Positions 43,085 to 55,191 are shown, counted from the stretch's first letter. The stretch: 64,000 bases of DNA from Leguminivora glycinivorella (GCF_023078275.1 NC_062983.1:4209001-4273000); one strand, 5' to 3'. The notes: generated by a model from the letters alone, not told the origin. Program-made: numbers and translations.

Positions 43085-43783
43085 TTTATAATGTTGTTTC
43101 TTTTTTCTTTGGTTAGTTAAGTTAAGCGGTGTACTCACATTTCCTTTTTTCTTGTTTATTTTAAGCCTTTATATGTTGTGTTGTCCGTACAAATTACTTG
43201 AATATAAATACTTTAAAGTGCTTTTCTAATACAAACTATGATTCTTTGATTCTTTCTAATACTAACTATATGATTATTGTGATTAAGTGATCAACGAGTG
43301 TGTTGATAAATTGGAGACAATTGAAACTAAATCGTATAAAAGTGTAAATTCTAAGAAGATGTAAAAACATTACAGACTTTGGACTTCTGTGTTTTTCTGT
43401 TATTGCGAAACAGACTGTTTTAAAGTGTTATAAAGTGAAACCACAACGAAGACAGTGATTTTTATAGACTTTGCGATCGTTATATTAATATAAACAAAGC
43501 TTTTGTGTCATCGGAATAGTAACCAAGAATAGACGCCATCTAGTGTGGAAAGGCCGAACTACAACGTTTTAGACATTTGTGATAAGTTAACAAGCGAGGA
43601 CTTAATCAACGTAAGAAGACTGCAAATTCAGCGCCATCTATCCCGGTAGGCGGAAACTGTTACGAGACTGTTGCTCCCAGTAAGACTTATCGGAAAACTA
43701 AACGAACTTACAAATAGATCGGCTCTCCAACAGAGGGCACTTAACTCAATCCTAAATAACAGTCATATAGAAATCACAAAAAT
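43085..43783. other. Probable 5' region of the following LINE
   Basis: AT-rich and free of other repeats; it contains ACGCCATCTAGTGTGGAAAG. Its 5' border is unknown. Confidence 0.35.
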
Positions 43784-44602
43784 ATGGAGGACATCATGAA
43801 GGAGTTAAAAAATATACAAAAAGAATTAACTGAACAAAAAGCAACCATTCAAGAGAGTAGTAAAAGCGTAACAGATCAAGTAACCAAGAATATCAACGCT
43901 CTCTTGGACGATAAATTCAGTGTATGGGAACAAAAACATGAAAAACTCAAAGAAATAGTAGAAAATCAAGAAAAAAGGATATATTTTTTAGAAAAACAGG
44001 CAAGAAACAGAAATATTGTATTTTTTGGTATTGAAGAAACCGAGTCATCATACGAGACCCTAGAAAAAAACACTATTAAATGGATAAAACAATATTTTTC
44101 TATAGAATTAAACTATAATGACATACAAGAAGTCAAACGATTGGGAAAGAAAGGAGAAAAGCCAAGACCTTTAGTTGTAACTTTCTCAACATTAGGCCTA
44201 AAAATAAAAAATTTCAAGGAGAAAATTGCACTCAAAGATACTCTATACTACATGAAAGAAGATTACCCAAAATATGTTCTAGAGAAAAGAAAAGAGTTAC
44301 AAAGTCAGCTGAAATTAGAAAGAGAAAGGGGAAACACAGCTATACTCAAATACGATAAGCTTATTATCACAAAAAACAACACAAAAAGAAAACTTCAAAC
44401 ATCACCCATCAACAATTACTCTTTCAAAGAAGCTACAAACTCTCAAGCTAATAAAAAGAACAAAATACAGACATCTGAATCATCAGTAAAGCGATCAAAT
44501 AGCGTCAACAACGGAGTTGTAAAGCCAGGAATACTGAATTTCTTAGTTAATAAAAACATAGAGACAAATAACAGCCAAGAAAGTAATGATAGCAACGCAT
44601 AG
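43784..44602 (+). CDS. Non-LTR retrotransposon ORF1 protein (272 aa)
   Basis: An uninterrupted ORF. Residues 1-70 are a coiled coil rich in K/E/Q (IMKELKNIQKELTEQKATIQ ... LKEIVENQEKRIYFLEKQA). Residues about 75-155 form an RRM-like fold beginning RNIVFFGIEE and ending RPLVVTFSTLGLKIKNFKEK. A basic region follows (LEKRKELQSQLKLERERG) and a low-complexity S/N/K tail. This order matches the L1-type ORF1 proteins seen in lepidopteran RTE-like elements, which bind element RNA. The lack of stops suggests a fairly young insertion. Codon use is strongly A-biased. It is followed 77 bp later by ORF2. Confidence 0.8.
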   Translation: MEDIMKELKNIQKELTEQKATIQESSKSVTDQVTKNINALLDDKFSVWEQKHEKLKEIVENQEKRIYFLEKQARNRNIVFFGIEETESSYETLEKNTIKWIKQYFSIELNYNDIQEVKRLGKKGEKPRPLVVTFSTLGLKIKNFKEKIALKDTLYYMKEDYPKYVLEKRKELQSQLKLERERGNTAILKYDKLIITKNNTKRKLQTSPINNYSFKEATNSQANKKNKIQTSESSVKRSNSVNNGVVKPGILNFLVNKNIETNNSQESNDSNA

Positions 44603-44679
44603 CAATTAATCCCCTCCTCCCCTCACATACCATAAAGAAACATACAAACACAAGAAACATAAATCAACTTCCAAGCCGG

Positions 44680-44885
44680 TTGGTCACCGAGGAAGTTCAC
44701 GACCAAAACCCTCCATGTCAACCGATATACGTATGCACATACAATGCAAGATCTCTCTTGTCTCATGAAAGGCTATTAGACTTTAAACAAGCCATTTCAA
44801 ACATTAAGTATGACATTATTGGCTTATCTGAGATAAGAAGAATAGGTTACAACATTGAAGAAGATGATGAACACTTCTTTACTAC
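44680..44885 (+). pseudogene. RTE-like ORF2, N-terminal endonuclease start only
   Basis: CQPIYVCTYNARSLLSHERL and NIKYDIIGLSEIRR are the first two blocks of the apurinic-type endonuclease domain (YNAR, then LSEIRR). The similarity stops after about 68 residues at DDEHFF, where the sequence jumps to a CAGACA-rich tail. The remaining endonuclease and all of the reverse transcriptase are absent, so the copy cannot move by itself. Confidence 0.75.
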
Positions 44886-45030
44886 TACTACTAAATCTAA
44901 ATCGGTTCATTCGTTCGGGAGCTACGATGCCACAGACAGACACATACACAGACAGACTGACAAACGTACAGACAGACAGACACGTCAAACTTATCCCCCA
45001 TCGTTTTTGCGTCGGGGGGTAAAAATCTAA
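44886..45030 (+). repeat. CAGACA-rich retroelement tail joined to ORF2
   Basis: CTAAATCTAAATCGGTTCAT, GGAGCTACGATGCCACAG and GTCGGGGGGTAAAAA. Either a separate insertion or the element's own 3' end joined by an internal deletion. Confidence 0.6.
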
Positions 45031-45674
45031 ACACTTTGCCGGAGGAAACACCAAATTCTGACATTTTGGGAAAAGTTGTCCAGCAGCAGCAGACATTTGA
45101 AAAAATCCTAAAGATTCAGTGGGCAAACTTTCACGAGGACTCACTAGATATCACGAAATTTTCAAGTTGCAGAACATCATCTTGAAAATTTGAAAAGTGG
45201 TAAAAATCACTCCATAAACAAAATATTTTTTTTTTTAAAACCCCGACCGCGATATTGTAGACCGATTTTTATAAAACATGGCTAAGAACAGTCCCGACTA
45301 ACTCAGCTTTCAGACAAAAAACCAGCCAAGAGCGAGTCGGACTCGCCCACCGAGGGTTCCGTACAAACTTTCAATGGTAAAAATAATCATTACTCATACT
45401 CATATTCATTTATTTGTAACGCCATTTTACACGTCAAGATTTGATTTAAAAAAATAATATTCATACAACAATAATACTTAGAGAATAATTAGACAGAAGA
45501 TTGAAATTACAAAAAGTTAGGCAATATTCACATAAAAAATGCACAAAAATATTTTTCTAATTAGGTAATAAAAAAATTGTCATAAGTGTAGAACGGGTGC
45601 TCGACCAGCCAAATTTTTAAGCGATACTTAAAGTTCGACACACTAGGCGCTTCAACCACATATTGCGGCAATTT

Positions 45675-46105
45675 ATTTTTCCCCTCACTAGCTCGGAAAC
45701 ACGTGTTTTGTCCTTCAATACCAGCGGGTAAAAACGCATTTTATCCACGAGTGGATAAAGTAATTAGACCTTGAATATAGTCATTTTTTATGCTTTAAAT
45801 TTAATAAAAGTGAGTGAATCTAGTGATGACGATGATTTAACACCTGTGGAACTACTGGAAGCAGTGATAAACGCGCTTTTTGCGTTGTACTTTCCTCGCT
45901 ATAGTGAGGGGAAAAGTTTTGTGTTACACTCGGGTGCAAATGTATTTTACTTCTCGTGTGTTAAAAAACTCGCAAGTTCAGGAGTCTATTCTCGAACCAC
46001 TCGCTTCGCTCGTGGTTCAACTATAGAATCCTTTCACTTGCTCGTTTTTCAATTCCACACTCGCCGTTAAAATACAACTTTGCACCCTTGTATAACAAAT
46101 AACTA
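45675..46105 (+). mobile_element. Mobile module with conserved-looking short ORF
   Basis: Starts TTTTTCCCCTCACTAGCTCG and ends near AACAAATAACTA. The ORF encodes NLIKVSESSDDDDLTPVELL, EAVINALFALYFPRYSEG and CVKKLASSGVYSRTTRFARG to a stop at 46068-46070. Its position differs between A' (after 22996, followed by minisatellites) and B' (splitting CAATTTATT|ATAGACGG), so it moves as a unit. It contains a GAACCACTCGCTTCGCTCGT hairpin. I recall this peptide as recurrent in lepidopteran gene models but cannot confirm it. Confidence 0.55.
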
Positions 46106-46450
46106 ATAGACGGCAGGGTCCATCACATGTGTTAATTTGTTGGATTTCGCCAATTTACGGTCGATACCTACTATAACTTTCCGGCATTTCGAGTGTTGTA
46201 CTTGGAACACATGTTGTTCGTTTTGTCACAGAATACATAATAGTACAAGTACAGAAGGCTCACTCCTTTGATGTTCACAAAATGCCGCCATTCTAAATTC
46301 TTACCTACATTAACAAACGGACCGCACGCGAGCAGCCAACATTGAATTTTATTGCGCCGGCGAAGGTCGTAGCAAATGAATGGGCCGCGAACTCACGGCC
46401 GCTGACATGTACACTGACATAACTCTAATACTAAATTGAATATACTCTAA

Positions 46451-47407
46451 GGCCGTTTTCACATTATCCGATCCGATATCGGATGTCGAACCGACATCCT
46501 ACATCCGATAAATGCTTCCGATAATGTCGGATGTAGGTCCGATAAAACGCATTGTTCCAAATCAATGAAGTATGATTTTGTATCAAAAAATATTTAAAAA
46601 ATAATTTATATTTAATAATTATAAGCACTATATTCCAAATATTATATTGTAAAATTAAAATAACGAACATAAAAAATATTCAGTGTCAGGCAAAATAAAT
46701 AATTTTACATTCAACTATATAAATATATATATTATTATATATATATTCAATATTATATATTGTAAATAATATTGCTATACTTGTCAATAGTTGTCATGCT
46801 TTCTAAATTTATTTTTCTCACTGCACCCACATTCGCGAATTTCTGTTTGGCCCTATGGTTGACTGGTAGAGAATGCCTTAAGGCATTAAGTCCGCTATTT
46901 GTACTTTTTTCCAATTGTGCAATAAAGTTTAAATAAATAAATAAATAAATATATCTACTAAAATATGAAAAAACTAGTATCCGCAATTCGGACCGATGCA
47001 TTACAACCTTTTTTATTTCAATGGAAATTGTCAACTAATTTGAATTTCGATCAATTAACAGCTGTTTAATAGACGCCATTTTTGTCACGCACACTACTAC
47101 ATACGTATACCTACATTATATTATTATACGCACACAAACAAATATTATCGGCCGACAACTGGCGGGGGGTCCGGCATGCCAAAAATAGTCGGAAGCGTCC
47201 TGCCGATATCGGCAGTTCGATGGTGCCTCGGACAAAAACTGTTGTAGGAGAGTGCCATCGGCATTAAATCCGCAATTTTTGCGTTTTATATCGTTTTTTA
47301 GTAATAATGATCTATTAAATACATAAATGAAGACCTGGAAGCGCATAAATCTTACATTTTACGTCCTTCCTACATCCGATATCGGATCGGATAATGTGAA
47401 AACGGCC
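46451..47407. mobile_element. PIF/Harbinger-type non-autonomous element (957 bp)
   Basis: About 35-bp terminal repeats start GGCCGTTTTCACATTATCCG and continue ATCCGATATCGGATGT. TAA is duplicated (46448-46450, 47408-47410), and A' shows the empty site CTCTAAGGTAG (24603). Inside are a LINE 3' tail (46846-46950: GGTAGAGAATGCCTTAAGGC, then (AAAT)n) and AT-rich DNA; no transposase is recognisable. Confidence 0.9.
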
Positions 47408-47410
47408 TAA

Positions 47411-47754
47411 GGTAGAGCAGAGTCTAACTGGGGAAGTATACCTCCGCTTTACAAAAGACCGCAGTCAAGTAGCACTAGACCTTACTCATTGTTGTGTTCC
47501 TGCCAGTGAGTAAGGCAGCCAGAGCTCAACGAGGGTGCGGTATGCTGACAACGGAAGTAATTAGGACAATAGATTGTCCTTTGAGTCGTCGGCACCCAGG
47601 CCCCTTCTAAGTACAGATTTGTACAAGTTTCTAATGAGTCGAGTCGGCAACGCACATGTGCCACTCCTTGAGTGGCAGGCGTCCATAGGTTACAGTGACC
47701 GCTTTCCATCAGGCGGACCGTATGCCTGTTTGCCACCTACGTGGTACAAAAAAA
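47411..47754 (+). mobile_element. A-tailed element in copy B'
   Basis: Allelic-looking partner of 24603-24934, with GGACAATAGATTGTCCTTTG where that copy has the CCTTCCTT tract. Confidence 0.75.
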
Positions 47755-48279
47755 ACTCTCGACGAATTCACCTTAAACATTAAAAACTAAATCAAAATCG
47801 ATTGATTCGTTCGGGAGCTTCATAGCCGTCAAACCTATTATTATTATAACACTCCGTCGTTTTTGCGTTGGTGGTTAAAAACAAGAAATCTCCTTCAAAA
47901 CTATAATAAAACACAACTTTCTAAGAAAATTGGTCAAGTGCGAGTCGGATTTCGACATTTCCATACAAAAAGGTCATGAGCGCCTGACGACATGTAATGG
48001 CAACGTTCACTAAATTTCGTACTATAAAGATTTTGCGTATATTTTGGAAACTATAAGAGATAGAGCAAATAGACTTCAGATTTTGGTTGTCGGTGGCACA
48101 ATTTTTTTGTTTTCGTATATATACACCTTTTTTTGGACCTATGTGGGCAATATTATGGTCAGTGAAGTTCGAAACGGTCTTAAGCGCCTCCTTTTTAGTA
48201 GGAACTTAAGTCATTTTGGAAAATGATTTTTTTTTAACAATTTCTAAAGCAAAACGAAACAGAAATTGATTTCTTTATA

Positions 48280-51200
48280 TAGTCCATGGGCCAGTGAAGA
48301 ATTCGGTATAATTTGGGGGTACTAAGTTTCCTTTTTACAGCAGTTAGGTAGGCTTATAGGGATGTTAAAAAACCATGATTGCCATCTCAAAATGGTAGCT
48401 AAACAAAATGGCCGCCAATCCAAGATGGCGGATATTGAGTTTTAGAAAATCGACCATAACTCCAGAAGTATTGGTCCGATTTCATTTTTATTTTTTTTAA
48501 ACGAAAGCTCTTTTTGTGTACTCAAATACTTGTTATATTCATTGTTTCGGTAAATTCAACCATTAGTTAGAAATTAACGAAAATTGTAAAAAAATATTTT
48601 TTTTTCTAAAACTGTTTGTCAAAAATCATGTTTCTACAAAATACCTTGCACATTCTAATAAATATTTAAATGTAGAAAAATAGTGCCATTAATCACCTTT
48701 AATTTGATCTATAAAAGATACAGATTTAATTTTAAAAAACCCATACAGGCTTAAATTTAATTCTGCCTTCGTTGAAATTCATCGTTGCGCATACAGTACT
48801 AAAAGCTTCAGGTAGATGTTGTAGAGTACGAATATGCCGTTTTTAGTTTATTTTAACAATTGTACAATTAGAATAATAGTTCTGGACATGAGAGTATCCA
48901 TGAATTTGTAGATATTCGATAGTACTAGGATAAAATTTGTTTAGATATCATATGTGCAACACACATCGATGATGTAAATTAAGTATTTAAGTATACTAAA
49001 TATATGACTAACATTTTGTGTCGAAAGTATCAAGATAGAACCATTAAACTTTTGACCGTCACGGACGGCCACGGTGGTCACCGGAAATTCTTGTCAAGGA
49101 CGCCAACGATACGGACGCCAAATGCAATGAAATTGGGACCCCGTAATGCCTAATTTCGCTCATATATTGACGAATTCGCAATGCAGTTTTGTTGCGATTG
49201 TGTCTGGGATACGGCATACTCCTTCATTATCTTGCGTTTAAGGGTTAAAATCGTATTCCGAATTGAAAATCGTTTGGCATTCAAGGACTCGATTTGAAAA
49301 AAAAAACCTACGCACGAGCGGGTTAAAGCAGAGCACCCCCAGAAGTCGGGCAAACTTTGGAAATGTTCTTTAGTACAGCATTAATAGATTTTCCTTACCT
49401 ATATTTTACCGATTACTAAACAACGAAGACGTGAAATACCGGATGGACAAACTTTGAGACATTTATCACCGCTTAAAGTAGAGCCAAATAATGCTTACAT
49501 CTATTGTTGGTAATTACCGAAGGGAAAACGTTAGAAGACGTTAATAAGAAACGTTTTAATTACCTACTAACGTTAGTTGAATTTTCATAAAAGGTGTACC
49601 AAAATGCGAATATTTCTATGCAAACTGACATTGAATTAGAAGAAAATTTAGCAGCCGTATCGACGAATCTCAATTAGTAGAGAAGGACTCCGAGGTTTTG
49701 CAATCTGGACAAGTTTTTTAACAGGAAGGCATTTATAAAAGCCTCAATAGGGATGATGGATGTACAAATGTATGTCTCAATTATCTCCGATATGCGGATT
49801 GCGGGTAACATCGGCATCTTCAAAGAAGCACATGGTCCCCAACAGATGCTGGAGGAACTGTATGCCGTCGGTGAGTGTTGGGTTAAAATAGTTAAGTTAA
49901 ACCAGTTAAACATATATGTACAAATTGAAAGTTATGGCAAGGACAGGCTTATCCCAAGCTCCAATTTTCAGGACAAGTTATCCTGTACAACAAATAAAGC
50001 TTGGGTTAAGGAATGCCATAAACGACTAACGGAGGTAAGTCATAATAACAAAATTATCCTTCAATGGACCAAAGGACACAGAGGATCTCGAGGTTATGAT
50101 GCGACCGATGAGCTGGCCAGGCAGGGGTCGACTGCCGATTCTTCCGATGCCCTTCAGCAAGGTATGCTCAATGGGAAACTACACACAACACACTGGCAAA
50201 CCCAGATCAAATGCTGCGGTCAAACAAGCCAAGCCTAACATCAATGGAAAACTCACAAAGACGCTCCTTCAACTAGGGAAAGTCCGCCTGAGAATGGTAA
50301 CCAATGTAAGAACAGGTGGTAGACTATTTAACAAACATATTTTCATAAAAAATGCTATGAACATTCCCCTGTGACGAGGGTGCGTGAAAACAGAGCAGAC
50401 AGCCTCTCACCTGGTGCTGCAGTTAGCAGTGTGGCTCCATACAGGAAAAATCATCTCGGATCCCCGAGAGACTTCTCCGAGGTTCTCTTACTCAACATTA
50501 AAAGTTTAATAGGATTTCTCGAGGAGATGAGCTAGTAGGACTAGCTAAATCCCCTACATCACGCAAAATAGACACAAAACGTCGAGTTGTGTCGAACTAT
50601 AACACAATACAGAGACTTGGATCGGCCTTGCTGCCGGCGGAGATCACACAGAGGACTTGGATGTCTTTTGTAGGCTGAAGGACGTATTAAGGGCCAGAAT
50701 ACCAGACACTGAAGACCAACATGTTTGATCAGTGTGTACTTCACACCGTGACATAAGCTTGCGAGACGTTGGACACTAGCAATGTACAAATGAAGAGGCT
50801 AAAAGTTGCATATAGAGCACAACACGTTCGGTATGTCTTTCTACGATGGAAACGAAACGAGATGATGTGGCGACGGATCAGAGTTATAGAGGTCAGATTG
50901 CTACTCTAAAATGGGCTTGGGCCGGGCCCGGGCACGTAAGTCGTAGAAGCCTAGCTCAAGAAAACCTGCTATAAAAGTTCGAAAAATTAGGAGAAAATTA
51001 ATCTGTTACCTGTGATTGTCTTGAAGGTGATTATTAGTGATATTGGCTCTACAATCTACATTCGCGGTGATAAGTACTATATTTTTGTGCGTAAATTAAG
51101 GTTTATTCGGTAGGTACCTATATCAGGTCGTTTAGTAGTCGGATACTTCATAGATATGCCTCATTAATGCATTATAGTGCATATCTCAAGACTATTTGTC

Positions 51201-52274
51201 ATTTGGGGTGTGTTCTTCACCTCGTGTATGCAAGGATTATTTTAACTAAATATAAGTTTTCTCGAACACGGATCAGAGTTTCTGCAGTGAAAAAGATATG
51301 ACAAGTCGTGGCCCGGGCACCAGACGTGGATCGCGATTATTTGAGCAAAATTAGGCGTTAAAAAGGCTCGCATGGGTCCCAATTACATTGGCAAAACTGA
51401 TGGTTATCGTTGGCGTCCTTAGGAATCATTTCCAGCGACAGCTATATCCGTCCATGGCGGTCAAAATGTTAATGTGTTGAGATAGAATCTCATACTCACT
51501 GTGTCTAGTTTATTTATTTTGTATTATCTCGGTTGGTTGGCCCTGCATCAATAAGGAAATTTTATTCAAATAATTAAATATCTAAAACTGTAGTTTACCT
51601 ATGACATATTATATTATATTATTAAAGCTAATGGATGTCGGATACTATCATGTTCAGTTCTTCTCTTAATTGTAAGTACAATTGCAGAATTATACTAAAA
51701 ACAGCGTATTAGCAATCTAAAACTTTGACCTGAAGCTTTTAGTACTGTATGCACAACGGTGAATTTCAACGAAGTCAGAATTAAATTTAAGCCTCCACGT
51801 GTTTTTTTTTAAATTAAATCTGTATCTTTTATACATCAAATTAAAGGTGATTAATGGAACTATTTTTCTGCATTTAAATATTTATTAGAATATGCAAGAT
51901 ATTTTGTAGAAACATGATTTTTGACAAAAAGTCTAAGAAAAAAAGATATTTTTTTAATATTTTTCGTTAATTACTAACTAATGGTTGAATTTACCGAAAC
52001 AATGAATATAACAAGTATTTGAGTACACAAAAAGAGCTTTCGTTTAAAAAAAATAAAAATGAAATCGGTCCAATACTTCTGGAGTTATGGTCGATTTTCT
52101 AAAACTGAATATCCGCCATCTTGGATTGGCGGCCATTTTGTTTAGCTACCATTTTGAGATGGCAATCATGGTTTTTTAACATCCCTATAAGCCTACCTAA
52201 CTGCTGTAAAAAGGAAACTTAGTACCCCCAAATTATACCGTTTGGCAAAATTGGACCAGCTGGCCCATGGACTA
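48280..52274. mobile_element. 4.0-kb element with ~0.9-kb inverted repeats
   Basis: Ends TAGTCCATGGGCCAG and CTGGCCCATGGACTA; inner arms 48295-48830 and 51720-52245 are close reverse complements (for example GGGGGTACTAAGTTTCC, AAGATGGCGG, AAACGAAAGCTCTTTTTGTG). Weaker pairing continues to about 49145 and 51375 (GGACGCCAACGATA). It splits a repeat whose unbroken copy is at 25110-26030, with ATA on each side. The centre holds a LINE RNase H relic. Superfamily unknown: no transposase was recognised. Confidence 0.8.
49735..50365 (+). pseudogene. Non-LTR RNase H domain relic
   Basis: The frame contains AWVKECHKRLTEVSHNNKII, then LQWTKGHRGSRGYDATDELA and RQGS, the C-terminal half of an RNase H fold (W-x-x-GH-x-G and D-x-LA-R). 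After a frame change it continues KVRLRMVTNVRTGGRLFNKH. It resembles the RNase H that follows reverse transcriptase in I/R1/LOA-type LINEs. The reverse transcriptase itself is not present. Confidence 0.6.
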
Positions 52275-52854
52275 ATACCTGTCCAACGCGCTTACACAAT
52301 TTTAAGTCGTTTAGTAACTACTTGCAGCGGCAGTGAGTGAAATTCGTAATCTGAGTTTTTTTCTCTTAAGTCCGACTTACGCTTGACTGTAGATTTCTAA
52401 TAGGTTTTCCTGTAATCTACAGGTAGAGGGCTATCTCGTGTATTTTTTTGAAAATTTTACGCTAAGTAGTTTCGGAGATAAGGGGGGGGGAATGGTCATT
52501 TTTTGCTTATTTTCTTAAATTACTTCTAAATTACCAAAATAAAAAATATAAAAAAAAATATTTCAGATGCTGATAAAATGCTATTTCATTTGATATGTAA
52601 CACAATATAGTTTTAATAACTTTGATTTTTAATTTTCAATTTTACCCCCCAAAAGTGACCCCTGTGATTAAATTTCATTTAATTAAATTACATGTCCGTC
52701 TTTGGGCCACAGGTTTACATACGTGTGCCAAATTTCAAGTAAATCGGTCCAGTAGTTTCGGAGAAATCGGCTGTGACAGAGGGACAGACAGACACGCGAG
52801 TGATCCTATAAGGGTTCCGTTTTTCCTCTTTGAGGTACGGAACCCTAAAAAAAA

Positions 52855-52975
52855 CTAAACCTAAATCGGTTCACCCGTTCGGGAGCTACGATGCCACAGA
52901 CAGACACATACACAGACAGACAGACAGACGCGTTAAACGTATAACACCCTGTCGTTTTTGTGTCGGGGGTTAAAA
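52855..52975 (+). repeat. CAGACA-rich retroelement tail
   Basis: CTAAATCGGTTCACCCGTTC, GGGAGCTACGATGCCACAGA and GTGTCGGGGGTTAAAAA directly after the B' block. Confidence 0.65.
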
Positions 52976-53198
52976 ATCTTAAAGATTCTGAGGGCAAACC
53001 TTCACGAGGATTCACTAGATATCACTAAAATATTCTGCAACTTGAAAATATGAAAGGTGGTAAAACATAAAACAAAACAACCTTCATAATCTTTTGATAC
53101 AATTTCGTGAATATAAAGATAACCAATACAAATGCGCAACATACACGAGGATACGGCATCGGCAGACAGTGAGAAACGACCGGGGACCCACGTCACCC

Positions 53199-54235
53199 GA
53201 CGCTCCTCGTGATTTGTAAATATGAATGAAATATGGATCAGGGAAAGGAAGGTTGGAGGCGCTGACGCGGTCGAATATTTTTAATATATCTACAGGCTAA
53301 TGTCCTATATAATGCTGAGTATTTTTTACGGTCCTTCACCTTATAGGCTACTTACCTCCTAGTCAAATCAGCTTCTTTTTAAGACTGTATAACTTAATCC
53401 CTACCAATATGAGCCGTCCTATAAATATTAATTTATACCTCCTTATATGTTAGAACACATAGGATACTGTAAAAATATGTCCCGATTCATTTAGCAAAAA
53501 AAAAAAAACTTTGTATGTTGTAATTGTGTACTTAGTTGTGTTCGTTGTAGTCTGTGTTTGTTTTAGATCAACGGGTTGGATGGATATTATACCGAACACG
53601 ATCAAGTCTACCGTTAAATAAGTAAATATACTGGCAGTGTCTTATCCAACCTTGACATTGGCAGAATCATCAAGAATTTGATGGAGGCCATAACACAAAA
53701 ATTGAATTGAATTGACTTGCTAATATGGAATTAATATAAACTTGAATTGAGTGACGTCACTGTCAATTCAGTTATTTTATATAATTCTACCTGACTTATT
53801 AAATAGAAATTCAATTTAAAAATAACTTCTGTCCATGTTTTTCTAATCATTATGCTTTAATTTGTGCATAGTTTAAAATGTTTTATCTTTAGAACAGTCA
53901 AGTTCCCCATTATGACATTTTTAATCAGTTAACCTGTGTCAATTGTCGGCCCTCGTGATTTGTAAATATGAATGAAATATGGATCAGGAAAGGAAGGTTT
54001 GAGGCGCTGACGTGGACGAATATTTTTAATATAAAATCTACACGGTAATGTCGTATGGAATATATTATTTTTTACAACTACTTAAACTCAATTTTAAAAG
54101 AACTTCTTATGAGATTTTTTAATCAGTTAACCTGCGTCACTTGCCGCTCCTCGTAATTTCTAAATATGAATCAGGGAAAGGTAGGTTTGAGGCGCTGACG
54201 TGGTCGAATATCCTTAATAATATTTACTAATATCA
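53199..54235 (+). repeat. Three direct repeats of a ~100-bp unit
   Basis: CTCGTGATTTGTAAATATGA, TGGATCAGG(G)AAAGGAAGG and GAGGCGCTGACG(C/T)GG..GAATATTTTTAAT occur at about 53207, 53951 and 54148, in one orientation with unrelated spacers. No ORF. Confidence 0.7.
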
Positions 54236-55101
54236 TAAGTGGGAAAGTTCGTCTTTCACGGCGAAACTGGGGGACGATATGACGTGATTTTTTAAGTGGA
54301 GATAGTTGAAGGGATGGAGAGTGACGTAGGCTACTTTTTGACTCTTTCCAACCCCCCCACTTCCCTAAAATGGGTAGATGTTTGTATGGAGCATTCCGCA
54401 ATTTTTTAGTTTAACGCGAGTGAAGCTGTTTTTTAAATAATATAATGTAGATGGTGTCCTATTTGCTGACTAACGTATAGATTTATAGTGTCAACATACA
54501 TACATTGGTAAGGAATTAGATACAACCAGGGAACAAATTAAATTATTTTATTGAATATTTTCTTGATTTATTATTTTTTCAAGTAGTCACACTACTATAT
54601 ATAAATTATAAATTACACAAAAGAAAAAAAAAACTAGTGAGATTTGTCGTTTTTTCTTTCGTGTATATCTATTTCAATTTATAAGGAACTAGATGTTAAA
54701 GTCTTTATTTTCAAAGTCGTATTAAAACAGGATCATACCCAGATACTACATCTGAATCATGTCCTGGCTGTCTTTTTCCCACTTCAGCATAATACAGGGT
54801 AAACCCTGTATAGGGCACTAAAAGTGCTCAAGAAGCGAGCACGTGTGCCGAAATGTGAATTATATATTTCGGTGCCCTTCGGTTTTACGAGCTAAGCAGA
54901 TAGGAGTAGAATCTGATAAAATAGGCAAATAAACACAGATATAGGAAGGAAGAAACGGACATGCCGGGCGAGTTGTATGGAATACGCCTGTCGCATCTTC
55001 TTGAATACACACACATTTGTAGACGCTCCTATTGGGCTATTGCGCAATACACGCGCATCACTTCCATGTTTGTGTACATGCGAAGCGAGTCGTGTCATCA
55101 C
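54236..55101. other. Repeat fragment and unassigned DNA
   Basis: 54236-54420 is a copy of the AAAGCTAGTA family (GTCTTTCACGGCGAAACTGG, GAGAGTGACGTAGGCTACTT); the rest has no supported gene. Confidence 0.45.
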
Positions 55102-55191
55102 CAGAGATCGGATTTTTGTGCGTCATCTCATACTAAAAGTCATTAAAATGACGTAAGTCACTAAGAATGTCGCAAATCCGTCCGATCTCTG
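55102..55191. mobile_element. hAT-type MITE, 90 bp
   Basis: Ends CAGAGATCGGA and TCCGATCTCTG, flanked by a perfect 8-bp duplication GTCATCAC (55094-55101 and 55192-55199). The 8-bp target and the CAGAG start are hAT hallmarks. It is unusually short. Confidence 0.85.

Larger units (their letters stand above)
45316..52850 (+). repeat. Inner segmental duplication, copy B'
   Basis: Matches 22372-26030 in blocks (45316-45674, 46105-46349, 46422-46450, 47411-48279, 52275-52848), with the TTTTTCCCCTCAC module moved to 45675 and two transposons added (46451-47407 and 48280-52274). The minisatellites of A' are missing. Confidence 0.8.
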
